This document shows, in pieces, positions 1 to 11,950 of a DNA stretch of 64,000 nucleotides (within the stretch, counting starts at the first letter, position 1; each line of letters begins with the position of its first letter). The translations under genes were made by a program, and so were the position numbers. The DNA lies in assembly GCF_949987515.2 (NCBI RefSeq), contig NC_082683.1, forward strand, positions 102,225,918 through 102,289,917. The letters are read 5' to 3'. This DNA comes from Delphinus delphis. Lineage: Eukaryota > Chordata > Mammalia > Artiodactyla > Delphinidae. A model generated the notes under the pieces. It worked only from the letters and a program-made list of their open reading frames with translations, did no database searches and was not told the DNA's origin.

Positions 1-2269
1 AACTGCCCTGTTAGGAATTCATAAATTATTTCTTACGTTAGCCATGAAATTGTAAAAGGTGTCTCTATATATCCGTGAAATTTCTGGGACTGATGTTCTG
101 TACCATGAGCTTAGACATTCCCTATCATCTGAAGATATTGGGAACACAAGGCAGGTACAGTGTGTAGCACAAAATGTGAGAAGATCAAGTTTCTCCTCTG
201 CTCTGGGCTGGTAAGAACTCGGGCTAACTTGGAAAGGTAAGATGGAATCAGAACTTTAAACACTGGGGAGCCCCTCAAAGTTTCTGAGCTGGGAAGCAAT
301 CTAACAGCAAACATCTGTTGAGTACTTACTATGAGCCAAGCCCTGCGTTAAGTGCATTACCTGCATTAATTTAATCTTACTGCTGTCCTTGTTTTTACAG
401 ATTAGGAAACTGAGGCTCTGAGAAGGTAAATGACTTGCCCAAGGACACAGAGTAAGGTGCAGAACTGGGAGTCCAACCCAGGGTAAGTCCAAAGTACCAC
501 TCTTACCCTTTCATACAGGATGGGCAGCTATACTGCTGTTTGGACTGGCCAGCAAAAGCTGTCAGCCCCAAGAGCAGGGCTGAGGAAAGGACTGCCCAGT
601 CACCTGGGCTGGGAAGTATTCCCCAGGTCATGGTCTCCAGGTATCAGGCAAGGAATGGTTTAGTAGGTCTTCCTCGATTGGCTGCTTCTCTGGCCAACGA
701 ATGGTGCCATCTCTTTCATCAAGAGAAATGCTGTGCTTCCAGCAAACATTTTTAGAAGCCCTTATATGCCTGGTCTAGCAGACTTCATGAGTCAAAAGTG
801 GCTCAGAAAGGCTGGACCTGCAATGCATTAGGCAGATGGGCCAAAAGGCCCTATCCATATACTGAGCACTGGCCACCCAAAGGAGGGCTGGATGTATTTT
901 ACATCCTGTGACCAGGGTTGAGAGGTCCAGTTTTATCTGCTCATCACTGTAAAGAATCATGGACTAGAAGGGAAAAAAGGAGGGCTCGTTCAGTCTGCTT
1001 GTGTGGCGTGGATGGGCTGCTGCTCTTCCCAGCATGCCACTCTAGTTCTCTGGCTCTAGTTCTTGCCAAGCTTGGAACTACACCCAAGAAGCTTGGGAAT
1101 CCTAGAAAGACAGAGCAAAACACTGATTCTAATCCTGCATACGTGAAAATCGTCCTTGCCCCATATGGAAGTGTATATTCACTTCATTTATATCAACCCT
1201 GGGCGGATTTGCACCAAGGGTGTGTGTGTGGGGGGGTAATCTTTATTCCATAATACTCTGTTTCCCTTTTTAAAATGCTCCCTGGCAAAAAGAGAGCATT
1301 TGGAAAAAATTAGGCAAAAATAATACATAAGACTTAACATGGAACCATTTCTGGGTACCCAAGAGATAAACAGTCACATTTCAACTCCCGACCAAGCCAG
1401 CAGCTGCAAGAAGTTGATAAGGATGCAGCAAATGGGGCTGGGGAGCAGAGGAAAGCACATATTAAAGCCTTTGAAAGGCTTGAGTTTTAAAAAGAAGAAG
1501 AAGAAAAGGAAGTACCTCCTTCTGCTTTTTACCTCCATCTAGTTCCTTTTGCATTCTGTGAATTTTAAAGAATTACAGATGGGTTCTGACTAATCACGTG
1601 TCGCTGCTATAGCTTTAAACATTCTATTATTCTTCTCAATTTGCAGATGTGGTGAACTCCCCCCAAAACCTCCCAGCATTTGAGTTGTGCAGGGAACAGA
1701 GATGGGTGTGCTCCGTGGGCTCAGTGCACGGGAATGCGCAGCTCCTGCACTTTCCTCCATCCTGGAAAAGGCTTGCTGAGCATTTCACTGTCAGGACAAT
1801 ACGACAGAGTCTGAAGAAGAGGGTGTGCTCTTGCTGCCAAGACAAAGGAGAACGCTGTCCCAGGTTCCTGCTCCCCTCCTCTATCAGTCTCCTCTCACTG
1901 CATCCTGTCTCCCCACCTCCACCCCACTCCCACCCAAAAGAAAGCTAGATTCTGAACTGGCCTGTCAGGCCTCCAGGCCTGTGTGTTGAGCGGTGCACGA
2001 CTCTGGCCTTGACAGTCAGGGTGGATGTGTATGTATGTATGTATGTGTGATATACGTACATTTTCAGCAGCTGAGAGTAAAGTGTCTTGAGAAAGGGGTG
2101 GTTTTTATCACTTGTACAAAGGTGCCACTTGCACTGGGGGTGAGGCGTGATAATAGAAGCCGCAATTCACAAACCCTGAGTTCAGCAAGCCAAAGTCTGG
2201 GGCAGGACTCCAGGCCCCCAGGGCATAGCTCCGTGGACAGAGTGGCTGATTAGCGAGGAGAAAGAAGGA
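1..2269. other. Downstream flank of IGSF3, no gene seen
   Basis: Apart from a minus-strand MIR at 301-482, nothing here resembles a coding exon. All open frames are short and lack family features. There is a TATG/GTAT run near 2025-2050 and an AAGAAG run near 1490-1510. An AATAAA on the minus strand (TTTATT at about 1241) is followed by CA-rich, not GT-rich, sequence, so I do not call it a polyadenylation site. Confidence 0.5.
301..482 (-). repeat. MIR SINE, minus orientation
   Basis: Reverse-complement MIR core: GAGTACTTACTATGAGCCAAG, then GATTAGGAAACTGAGGC and GACTTGCCCAAGGACACAG. Diverged, as expected of this ancient mammalian SINE. Confidence 0.85.
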
Positions 2270-5199
2270 CAGTGGACTCTAGTCAATGTAAACAGCCATA
2301 TTTTCAACATAATTTACTACAGGTCTCTGAAGTGTATATAAAACATTTTAGTGCAACATCTTACAAATAGTTTTCCTTTAAAAAAACAAACAAAAACAAA
2401 TCAACAGCTCTCTACATCATGCATGGGTAGTTTGCCTACCCTACCTCTTTTTTTTCATCTTCAAAAGTTAACGCAGAGAAACCATTGTTTGAAAAGAATA
2501 TGAAAACTTGCTACAGAAACACCCTAGGGAAAGAGGGTGTGGTCATATCCATGTCCTGGAACGGGCCTAGCACAGTGTCGTTTTTCATTAATGCAACATC
2601 GTAGATGTAGATAAGTCAAGAGAGCAGTTGGCAGTTTTCCTCTGCGTGTCTCTCCTGTAGGCAACTTGCAGTGAGGTTTCCCAGCCACCGGAGGCCACCA
2701 TTATCACTCATCTGACGCCACATTTCCATAGAAATGGCCAAAGAAAGAAGGTCCTGGGGATTTTCATAGAAAGCTGAAAAGCTCACCCTTTGACAGTATC
2801 CCCTGGCCCAATAGAAAACGCACAGAAAAAAAAAAAAAAGTTATTAAAATACTGGCTTCGGTTTCTTTTTTTCCTTTCAAATCTCCTGCAAGTGCTTCAC
2901 TTACTTACGTGCAGCACTGGCTTTTCTTTCTTCTGTGAACCAATTCAAACTCAGATCTTCATTATGCGTCCCAGTTCCAGCCAGCCCTCCGGCATCTTTC
3001 CTTTCAGACAGAGGGAATGTACATCGTCTTCTCGAGCTGACTCTGTCTATGAATTAAGGTCCAGCAATTTCCCACTGAAAGCCCACACCCTGAAGTGAAG
3101 AAATGGGGCCAAAGACCGCCTTATGTCCTCAACGCTGCGCCTGCTGTGTAACCTCTACAGCATTGATGCAGCACAAGAAATGGGGATGAGCACATGAGGC
3201 TTCAGTGGGATTCAGGCGGCCGCGCCTACACAGTCTCACAGGAGAGGACTGGTGTATCTGGGAGGGAGAGAAGGCAGGCTATGCAAGCCCCTCAGAAGAC
3301 AGTCGGGCAGTTGCCTTGCTTCCCCCTTGGCTATGACACATCAAAACACCTGCCGAGCACCCAGGCCCCCTGCACACCCGCACACGCCAATGAGGATCAG
3401 TATCCACGTGGCCTGGAATCCTATAGCGCTCCCCTGGAGTCTGTTCTGTCCCAGAACAGGGTTTCACACTAATCTCTCTGGTTAGACCTAGTTCCAGAAT
3501 CCCTGGAGGTTTTTTCCAAAGTGGGAACTCCCCTGGGATTCAAGCTGCAAGTTCATAAGGAAGGGAGATGGAACTTGTGGCCAGCAAAACTTGAGAAAGC
3601 CAGGGCAGGAAAACATCTTCATGGAGTGCACAAAAGGAAACACTTGCAACCGATGATGCTCCGGAGCCCGGCATCTTGCCCAGCAAGTGTGAAATAACAG
3701 GTGACACTGGCCTTCGCCAGGCTTTAAGGGGCATTCAAATGAAAAGCTGCCATGACAGTGAACAACCAAATCACCTAAAGCCACAAACAAGAGCTAAGAA
3801 AGGGAAAGAGAAAAAATCCACGGACAAAGGCATGTGATCACTTTCTGCTGAGATGAGGTAATCCATAAAGATTACAAAGGGCCGCGTCTGGGCCTCACCT
3901 GGGCAGATATTCTTATGGCAGTGAGATGCAGGTCAAACGGCGAAGGAGAGAGACATCCGTATCTTTGAGAAAAATCTAATTGGAAGGAAGAAGGAAAACC
4001 TAGTCTTCATATCTCCAGGGAGGTAGTTATTCCTCCCTGTTCTACAGTGGCTGGCTCTGGAAACCCCCCCTCACCGCTGGCTGACTGTCCCAACGTTCAC
4101 GAACCTTAGCTGTCAGCCAGCCCCCAGTGCCTCCCGACAGTGTATGTGGGGGCTGCTGGGCCCTCTGCAGGCTCACTGGCCATTTTCCCTTAAGAGTTTG
4201 GCAAAGCACCTGAAAATAGAAGCCCACCTGCTCGCAATTATCAGTCAGAGACTGCCCTTGCAGAACAGACCAAACCAACGACCAGCCTTGGTTCCTTCTT
4301 TCACTAATCAGTGACTTTGATCAATCTGAAAGTCAGTAGCTGCTAAAAGCAGCCCTCTGCCCACTTTAACTTGCAAAGTGTGTGCTGTTTGGAGCTTCTG
4401 ACTCGTTCTCCAACAGAGTCTGCTCATTTTTTGGCAAGGTTGGGATGAAGCCTATTGCCTCCCCAACAGATAGGCTAGGCTGGGCGCTATCTACTCCTAG
4501 TGGGGTTATGCAGGATTTATCTTGTACATACAGTTCTTTGAAGCAAAATTCAATGCTTTCATCTTAACTACAAAGTGGTTCCAACAACTCCAGCTGAGGG
4601 AAAATATAAGATACAAATTGGGCCCACACTACACATAATTTTCAAGTCTCGTTAAGGAAGTAAAAAATGTTTGGGTATATTTTGATCCATGGGTGGCATT
4701 TTCAAGTGTGCAAAAATGAAAAAAAGTCTTGGAAGAGATTCCTTTGCGCTATAAAGTTCGTCCTTCCTGCTGCCATCAGTCGTATTTAAGGGTAATTTGT
4801 CCACAACATGACGGAATCCAAAAAGCGTAAACCAAAGGGATTGAAAAAGCGTCCCTTACAAAGAATAAGAACCCCTGTAACATCTATATCTGAGAATGCT
4901 ATATAAACCAGTGAGTAGACGTGGCACCGGGAGCTACTCACCACATTACCGAAAACAGAAACAAGCAACCTAATTCGGCAGGATGGCGCCACCTGCTCGA
5001 AAATAGCTATAACCAACCAAGACTGCCACCTAGAGGCGGTCCGCCTCTGGCTGAGCGGCGACTCCGAACGCTTCGCAAGTCCGACCGTGTTCCGTGGGAG
5101 CGCCCCAGAGGTCGGGTGCTGTCCGCTGTCTGATCGCAGAGCAAGAGGCAGTGGGGAGAGCCTCAGCTCCTCTGTGGCTTATGACCGCCAGGGGTCCCC
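2270..5199 (-). other. IGSF3: Probable IGSF3 3' untranslated region
   Basis: Sequence directly after the stop codon on the minus strand. The first ~300 bases (about 4900-5199) are GC- and CpG-rich, and the rest is unique sequence with no transposon I can recognise, in contrast to the repeat-filled introns. This fits the long 3' UTR of about 3 kb known for IGSF3. The far end is not fixed: I see no canonical AATAAA (plus-strand TTTATT) in 2270-5199. The AT-rich stretch at 2290-2400 looks like a UTR end by composition only. RNA 3'-end data would settle it. Confidence 0.45.
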
Positions 5200-5450
5200 T
5201 TAGTCTATGGCTCCTGGGTGGATACTGAGCACAGGGGGCTCCAGGCAAGTGGGGGAGTAGTTGAGGTGTGGTTCCTTGATCCACAACAGGGGCACCCCAT
5301 TCTTCCCGTCGGAGTTCTTGCTGGAGTTCCGGCTCTTGAAGCGCACCAGCAGGATGGTGATGATAAGGATGCCAAAGATAGGGAAGGGGTAGAAGAAGAC
5401 GAAGTAGAAGAGCGCGTCGTTGGAGCAGATGATGGACTGCAGGGTGGAAC
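5200..5450 (-). CDS. IGSF3: IGSF3 last coding exon: stalk, transmembrane helix, cytoplasmic tail, stop
   Basis: This 251-nt coding part starts GT TCC ACC CTG CAG after CCTTTTCAG and ends with TAA at 5200-5202. It encodes a short stalk (STLQSIICSND, with a membrane-proximal cysteine of the kind that can be palmitoylated) and a hydrophobic helix of about 25 residues (ALFYFVFFYP to ITILLVRF). The tail is about 44 residues, starting with the stop-transfer KSRNSSKNSDGK and ending SIHPGAID. The C-terminus matches human IGSF3 as recalled almost exactly. EWI proteins use the membrane-near region and tail for tetraspanin partnership and cytoskeletal contact; no tyrosine signalling motif stands out here. 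Confidence 0.96.
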
Positions 5451-7286
5451 CTGAAAAGGACCGAGAGGGTGACAGGACAATGAGGGCTGAGAACCTGGAC
5501 TCTCACTCACTCCTGAAGACCCCACCCAACTGCATGGATGCAACTTGGCAGGACTCCTGCATCCACCCTGTCTTTCCCCTCCTGCCACTACTGGAGGGCA
5601 GACTACCCTGGTATTCTTGTTTTCACAACCGCATCTCTTCCAACACAGCTGGAAGTTCAAACAAAGCCATGCCTCCATTTCCCACTAGGAGTCAGTTGTA
5701 TTGCTCGGAAAGCCACACAAGAAAGTGTAATTTATTGATTGTGAACTCAACCGTATCTGGGGTGGTGAAGATGCTGAATCCACTTCAGCCTGAACCTCCT
5801 TCCTGGTTGTATTTTACGTGTCCCTTTGCACTTAGCTCTGCTGCCAATGTCCTTCTTTGGAACAGAACACATTCTCTACCCACCAGCTTCTGAGAGCAGT
5901 TTTACCAGAAATGATGCTCATTTGATTAATGTTATCAATTAAAAAGTCATTATGGACCACTTACAAATGTCTGCAGTGTATCTGTGGCTGCACAGAACAC
6001 AGTGTTAGTTATTTCTGGATACAGAGGAGAAGGAAACCTCACACCCCTGACCTCATCAAGGACTGCTGCTCTGTGACAGGAGCCTGGGCTCTGGGAGGCT
6101 GCGTTTTCTCTGTAAAATAAGGCTGCTGGATGATCCCTGTGTGCTATGAAGTTTACTAAGTTTGGACAGCCACATGGGCTGAAAAAAATGTTGTCTAAAC
6201 ACCTTCCCTTGTACTTTTGGACAGTGGGTTATTCAGCAGATCGTTAGGGGGTCTAAGTATGATTTAGGGTTTTTCGGGGGGGTTTTTTGGGCTTTCCTTT
6301 CTACCGCACAGCTGTTGCTCATCAGTATTATTAAGAAAATTTAACGCACACTTACACTTACTAGATTTCCAAGGTCTATGAGACTGGTGATATCAAACAC
6401 TTTTGACCAACGAAATCTCAGTTTCATAAGGTTCTATTTAATAAACAGGAGGTTATCAAAGAAAAGAAAAAGCTGACAAAACTGAAAATGATCTGATAAA
6501 ATGTTGTGATTGAGAAGAAGTTGAAATTTTTAGCCAATTTTTAATTTCTGTATCATAGGCTAATTCTACTATAACAAACACCATTTTCCGTCTGCTAAAT
6601 TCCACATTTTGACAGAAGGCCAACCAAAAGAGCTCCTCGTTAGAGCTAATAATTCAGGTCAGCAAGAATTTCCTCCAGTCTCTGTTCATGAGTCCCTCGG
6701 TATTATAAAAACATTGGGTTCTGGATCATTCTGTAGCAATAGCTGTTGGCTAACAGAGCTGCTGCTAAGCTCTTTCCAGATGCTCTGTAACATCACTGCC
6801 CTTCTAGGCTGGTCTTCCCAACTAACCATGCAAAGTCCACCTAATCCTCCAAGTTACCCTCCGAAATAAAAATGACTCAGGAACTTGAGAAAAAGGGAGA
6901 GTGGCAGTGAGGTACTCAGACTTCATTTTATTTTTTCTTCCTCTTCTGCTACTGATTTGCTAAGAAGAGACTAAGCTGGCTATTCTAACGAGTTAACAAG
7001 GTAACATCTAACAATACACTTGTATAATGAAATCCAACGAAAATTGAATCTGGTGGAGCATCAAGCTTATTATAAAGATCATCACTTCAATTATAACTTT
7101 AATTCCTCTCTCTATTTTTCCCAAGGGCAATCAAGGGTCAGTTATATGAACTCGTTTGTCAAATCCTAAATGCCCACAACAGGCAAGAAAACTGCTTAGT
7201 AGTCCACCATCAAGCTCTGATTTTATCTTCCGGACAGGTGGAATCAACAGTGACACCCCCCCACCCTGAAAACTGGAAAAACTCAC
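5451..7286 (-). other. IGSF3: IGSF3 intron between Ig8 exon and last exon
   Basis: Bounded by GTGAGTT (donor of Ig8 exon) and TTTTCAG (acceptor of last exon). AT-rich unique sequence in its lower half; I recognise no transposon with confidence and no other exon. Confidence 0.85.
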
Positions 7287-7763
7287 TTGTGTCCAGAACC
7301 CGGATGCCGATGGGGGCGGACTCTTCCTCCGTCAGCCGGTACCATTCCTTCTGAGGGCTGGGCAGCCACTCCTCCACGCGGCAGGAGTAGTTGCCCGTGT
7401 CCCGAGGGCTTGCCTGCAGCACTGTGAGCCGGTAGAGTAGCGGGGAGAGCCTCTGGAAGCGAAGCCTGCCCTCCCAGGGGCTGCCCTCTGGGCCAAAGAC
7501 AGCGTCTGGGCCCACGCTCAGCAGGGCCGTCCGCTCTGTGGGGTCCTCTTCCTCCTCTTCTTCCCCCTCCTCCCCTTCCTCCTCCCCATCTTCCAGGCCA
7601 GGGCTGCCCCTTTTCCCTCCAGCTTTAGTCCTCAGGGAGTACCAGGCCACAGCGAAGCGGGAGTCCTGGCTGGAGCGAGACACGATGCTACAGTCTAGCT
7701 GGAAAGCCGCCTTCTCGGACACCGTGGCATTGGGGACCACCGTGTCCACCTGCAGGGCGGCAT
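7287..7763 (-). CDS. IGSF3: IGSF3 coding exon, Ig domain 8, with an acidic insert
   Basis: At 477 nt this is the longest Ig exon. It starts AT GCC GCC CTG CAG after TCCCCCAG and ends GAC ACA A before GTGAGTT. It encodes AALQVDTVVP onward. Cysteines are in FQLDCSIVS and GNYSCRVEEWL; FAVAWYSL is the C strand. NAT and NYS are sequons. The extra length comes from an acidic low-complexity run (about 13 Glu and 2 Asp in 22 residues) at plus positions near 7540-7605, between the C-strand tryptophan and DPTERTALL. Human IGSF3, as I recall, also has a Glu/Asp run at this place, of different make-up, so length is likely to vary. Joins the last exon as LDT-S-STLQS. Confidence 0.95.
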
Positions 7764-7794
7764 CTGGGGGAGATAAGGCTGTTTTAATTTCTGT

Positions 7795-8090
7795 TCAAAA
7801 CAACCTAAATGTCCACCACTAAATATGTTCTAGTAATATGCAAGAGGATTCTACGTATCCACTGAAAGGAACAAGGGGGCGTTGTGTGCAGAGAGGTGGA
7901 AGGAGATTCAAGAAAAACTGTTAGAGTACAGCACACTGTGGACTCTATGCATCATCGAGTGGAAGAAAAGAGAAAATAAGTTTTATACTGACATAAGAAT
8001 CTGTTTATATTTGCATGGAACATCTGGAAGAATGCACAAGGAGCTGGTAACATGGAGGCTTACAGGAATCCAGGGAGGGAGGGACACTTA
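7795..8090 (+). repeat. Old L1 3' end-like fragment (tentative)
   Basis: CAACCTAAATGTCCACCACT followed by AT-rich sequence resembles the 3' region of old L1M elements. Too diverged for a subfamily. Confidence 0.4.
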
Positions 8091-8109
8091 TTTTCACTGT
8101 AACCCCTTG

Positions 8110-8525
8110 CAGTGGGGTTGAATAGTGTCCCCCCAAATTCATGTCCACCTGGACCCTCCGAATTTCCTTAACTGGAAATAGGGTCTTTGCAGATGTAATT
8201 AGTTAAGAGGCACTCATATACTGATTTGGGGCAGGCCTCGATATAAGAAGAGGAGAGGACACAGAGAGACATACAGAGAGAAGGACACGGGAAGGCAGAG
8301 GCAGAGACTGGAGTGACGCAGCCACAAGCCAGGGAAAACGGGGCCGTGAGAAGCTGCAAGAGGCGAGGAAGGACCCCTCCCTAGAACCTTCAGGGGAGCA
8401 GGGCCCTGATGACACCTTGATTTCACACTTCTAGCCTCCAGAACTGAGAGAGAATAGATTTCTGTTGTTTGAAGCTACAATGCTTGCGCTAATCTGTTAT
8501 GGCAGCCCTTGGAAATGAATTCACC
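8110..8525 (+). mobile_element. MaLR LTR (MLT1/MST type)
   Basis: Matches the MaLR LTR layout: GGGGTTGAATAGTGTCCCCC near the start, then GTCTTTGCAGATGTAATTAG, CTTCTAGCCTCCAGAACTG, and TTTCTGTTGTTTGAAGC followed by GTTATGGCAGCCC at the end. Solo LTR of an ERVL-MaLR element. Confidence 0.85.
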
Positions 8526-9869
8526 CCATCAGCAGCTTTTGAATTGAAACCGGGTGCATGTAGATTAATTTGCCTACACCACAGGGAACCAACCCAAGCA
8601 GGTAAAACTTCTCCAAGGATTGAAGCTAAACAAAAGACAATAAACCTGAAAGGGCCCCTCACCCTGAGTATGGACCCCCAGGAGGATAACACAGACAGTG
8701 TCCTGACAGAGGTGGGAGATGCAGACTAGCCACGGGGAGACACCTGAGCAGGTAAAGCACATCCCACAGACACCACCAGACAGCTGTATCTGTTTCTTTC
8801 TTTCGCGGGTTTTGGCTCACTGGGGTACGTTCTAAACAAGTAATTCACTCCCTACCTCCTAAAAGGCCTCCCTTTGGCTCTGTTTGTGAAATGCTCATGA
8901 AAGATGCCAATGTGGCATCAACGAAAGCAGAGAGACCAAATCGGATTCTACTTGGACGACAACCAAACAGGAGCATTTCCCAAGTTCCGTCCTGGGCTTT
9001 CAATGAAGTGGCTGAATCGGCGTGCCAGCGAACACAAAGCCGGTTACCACTGCTTCCGTGGGGCTCTGACAAGCCCCTCCCCACCCCCCTTAGCACATCT
9101 GGAACCTTGGGTGCACCGCTGGACACAAAAGCTTAGGAGCCAGCTATAGGTGGCAGGCACGGTGCCTCAGCCCAGCTCTCACTGGGGCTGGGGAGAGATG
9201 CTGGAGGGCAGAAAGCGGCAGGACGGGAAATCAGTTTACAGGTGACTCAAACTCCCTCACTCATCGCCTTATCCCTCCAGGGAGCAAGGCAGACGTGCCC
9301 ACAGAGAGAGATGCTGTGCAGTGAGGCAATGGACCCATCATGGCAAGGTGGTCAGGGACCGTGGCACATTCAGTTCCCCAGAAGGGCCTCTTCCCATCTA
9401 CTCTCTCTTTGCTGTCTTCTTGTCTAAAGCTCACAATTTTTCGGGGCCCCTTCAAGTGCCCTGTCTCTGTTAATGACTCAAGTTTTGGGCTTCCCGTGTC
9501 TGTCCCCTTCTAGAAGAGGCCAGAGTATCTCCCTGGTCAGCCTTTGACACTCTTTCCTTCCTTTTCCGTGTGTAAGCTACAAGAAAAAAGTTCGTCCCTG
9601 CCCCTCCCCGAGGCCATGCTGATGCTCCCATGCTGTGACCTTGACCAGTGACTCTGGGCTGTGGGTGAGGAATGTGGTTCTCTCTCCACCCCAGTGAGCC
9701 AAACACAACTACTCATCCACTCAGCTACAATCTCACCCAGGGTAGTCCTTCAGTTTGTATATTTCATACTACGGTCGCCCCTAAGCAATGCAAGGCGATT
9801 CTTAACCCAACTTTTAGAGCTCTTTTATTTCAAGTCTTCTATATGTTCAACTTATATCTCAGAAAAAAA

Positions 9870-10075
9870 GCTTTGAGGTACATCTACATAATGAATGTTA
9901 TGCAACCAGTAAAAATGGTGGTCATGAAATGCTTTCAATGACATGGGGAAAGGCTCACAAAAGAATGCTGAGTGGGGAAAAAAAAAATCACATAGAACAA
10001 TAAGATCCTGACTTCGTTTAGAAAGAGAGAGAGAGGGAGAGAGACAGAGGGAATATGAAGATATGTAGGTAGTGA
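9870..10075 (+). repeat. Old L1 3' fragment
   Basis: TGTTATGCAACCAGTAAAAA, CAATGACATGGGGAAAGGCTC and a following AGAAAGAGAGAG run match the L1M 3' UTR pattern. Confidence 0.55.
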
Positions 10076-10092
10076 GATTACACATAACTTTT

Positions 10093-10206
10093 TGTTTTTT
10101 TTGGCTGTAGGGCATGGGGGATCTCAGTTCCTCGACCAGGGATTGAACCTGTGCCCCCTGCACTGGAAGCACGGAGTCTTAACCACTGGACCACCAGGGA
10201 AGTCCC
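10093..10206 (-). mobile_element. Short CHR-type SINE, minus orientation
   Basis: Ends with the reverse complement of the tRNA-like head (ACCACCAGGGAAGTCC) and starts with a T tract and TTTGGCTGTAGGGCATG. Body GACCAGGGATTGAACCTG carries the B-box region. Typical short cetartiodactyl CHR SINE. Confidence 0.85.
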
Positions 10207-10303
10207 CACAGATAAATTTTCTTTTCAAAACTATATTTTTCTGTTTTCCAAATGCTTTGTTATTAGCAATGATCTGTTTTCCAAATGATCACCTTATATA
10301 ATC

Positions 10304-10355
10304 AGGGAAGAAAGGAAGGAAGGAAGGGAGGGAAGGAGGGGGGGAGGGAGGAAGG
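10304..10355 (+). repeat. GGAA/GGGA purine microsatellite
   Basis: Run of GAAAGGAAGGAAGGAAGGG and related G-rich units. Confidence 0.9.
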
Positions 10356-11367
10356 CTACTCAACTGACTGAACACAAGGCAGACTTAGGGGTCACATTGT
10401 GAGCACACAGTGTGGCGGGAGGGAACCTTGGGCGACCACCCACTCTGCTCAAAGTACTGGCTGTGCGACATTTCTCTTCAGGCTTCAGTTCCCTCGACAG
10501 TAAAACCTACCACTTGGGGCTGTGGTGAAGACTGAACATAAACAGCCTCACTGTGGCTGGGGCGCAGCTGGCTGCCTCCTCCCATGCTGCCTGGGGCCTC
10601 AGTGTGCGGATCTCCATAATGGGTGGGAGGTGGAGGAGGAGAGTGCTCAGCTGCTGCGTTTACCATTTACCTTTGGGAAAAGACACGCAGCAGCTTCTAA
10701 GCAAGGAGGATGGGGGAAAGAAAGCTCATGGGAAATATGGGTGACTCAAAGTAGAGGCAATTTCCCCTCCAGCTTAGGCAAGACACAGAGGAGAGAGATA
10801 ATGTCCCTCTCCTGTAACAAAGGCTATATGCACTCCCCGAAGTGTGTTCATTGATGTGTGGGGCAGGCACAACCGTGAAGCTCCAGGATTCCACCAACAA
10901 AAAGAGCTGTTCTACTTAGATGTGAAAACATTATGAAAGCTTCCAACGGTGCCCACGACCACAAACAGCACCCCGGATGCTCAGAACACAAGACAAAGCA
11001 TTCCCCTGGATGGAGGTCACAGTGCATTTCCGCTCCATGTCCTTCAGGGGATCACCGACTCTTTGCTCCGATATGAATGAAGGATGATGTGATGTTTCGC
11101 AGGACACAGGAACCCTGCACATCTTTGCTTTAATTATGTGTGTGAATGTGGAACAATAATTCTACCCAGTAATTATATGCATTTGGGTACTTTAGAAGCA
11201 ACAATAAAGAAAAGCACAAGGCCACAAAGAACAGTCATTAGTACCAATAAAATTATTAGGAAGTGAGAGTATAACGGCTGCAGTTACGTCATTTTCCATT
11301 TAAATCATATGAATCAATTCTTTTCCATTGAAAATCCACAAGCTGAATTTTCTGAACCACATGGCTA

Positions 11368-11608
11368 CTGTTTCAAGATTTTTTTTTTTTTTTTTTTTTG
11401 TGGTACGCGGGCCTCTCACCGTTGTGGCCTCTCCCGTTGCGGAGCACAGGCTCCGGACGCGCAGGCTCAACGGCCATGGCTCACGGGCCCAGCCGCTCCG
11501 CGGCATGTGGGATTTTCCCGGACCAGGGCATGAACCCGTGTCCCCTGCATGGGCAGGCAGACTCTCAACCACTGCGCCGCCAGGGAAGCCCCCTGTTTCA
11601 AGATTTTT
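11368..11608 (-). mobile_element. CHR-2-type SINE, minus orientation, with target-site duplication
   Basis: Full tRNA-derived SINE in reverse, body about 11381-11592, with a 20-base-plus T tract at its 3' tail and GCGCCGCCAGGGAAGCC at its head. The duplicated flank CTGTTTCAAGATT occurs at 11368 and again at 11593. GC-rich and little diverged, so comparatively young. Confidence 0.93.
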
Positions 11609-11950
11609 GCCACTTGTCTGAATCTGAATGTATTCTTTAAAAAGAAAATATTCTAGGCTCTGCAATAAATAATTGACAAATGCTACTCTAGCTAAGAAAC
11701 AGAATCACCTTAGGCCAAGGCCAGATGTGCAATTTTCCATTCACTAGGGGAAAAAAAATCTCAGACAACTGTGAATGCAAATGTACAACGTAAATGCTCA
11801 TATATTTAACTGCAAGTAACTAATTAATTGGGTTAATTTAATTAACAATTAGTTCACTTTAAAATTAACTAATTTTATGCAGTGCATAAAATATCACACT
11901 TAGAGGGGAACCACCAAAGAGGGCGGAGGCCTGGGGACATTAACTCTCAC

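Larger units (their letters stand above)
7764..11950 (-). other. IGSF3: IGSF3 intron between Ig7 and Ig8 exons
   Basis: Holds L1 3' fragments, a MaLR LTR, a minus-strand CHR SINE, a GGAA microsatellite and a complete CHR-2-type SINE, listed separately. The stretch 8530-9860 is unique sequence with no feature I can name. Confidence 0.85.

Noticed and set aside
1241..1246. Minus-strand AATAAA as the IGSF3 polyadenylation site
   Set aside because: Followed by CA-rich sequence and no GT-rich element; distance from the stop would make the UTR about 4 kb.
4798..4900. Possible processed pseudogene starting at an ATG with Lys-rich codons
   Set aside because: The frame is very short, no known protein recognised, no poly(A) or target duplication; better explained as 3' UTR.
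5030..5678. Overlapping frames opposite and out of frame with the last IGSF3 exon
   Set aside because: Shadows of the coding exon and its UTR; the IGSF3 frame explains the conservation.
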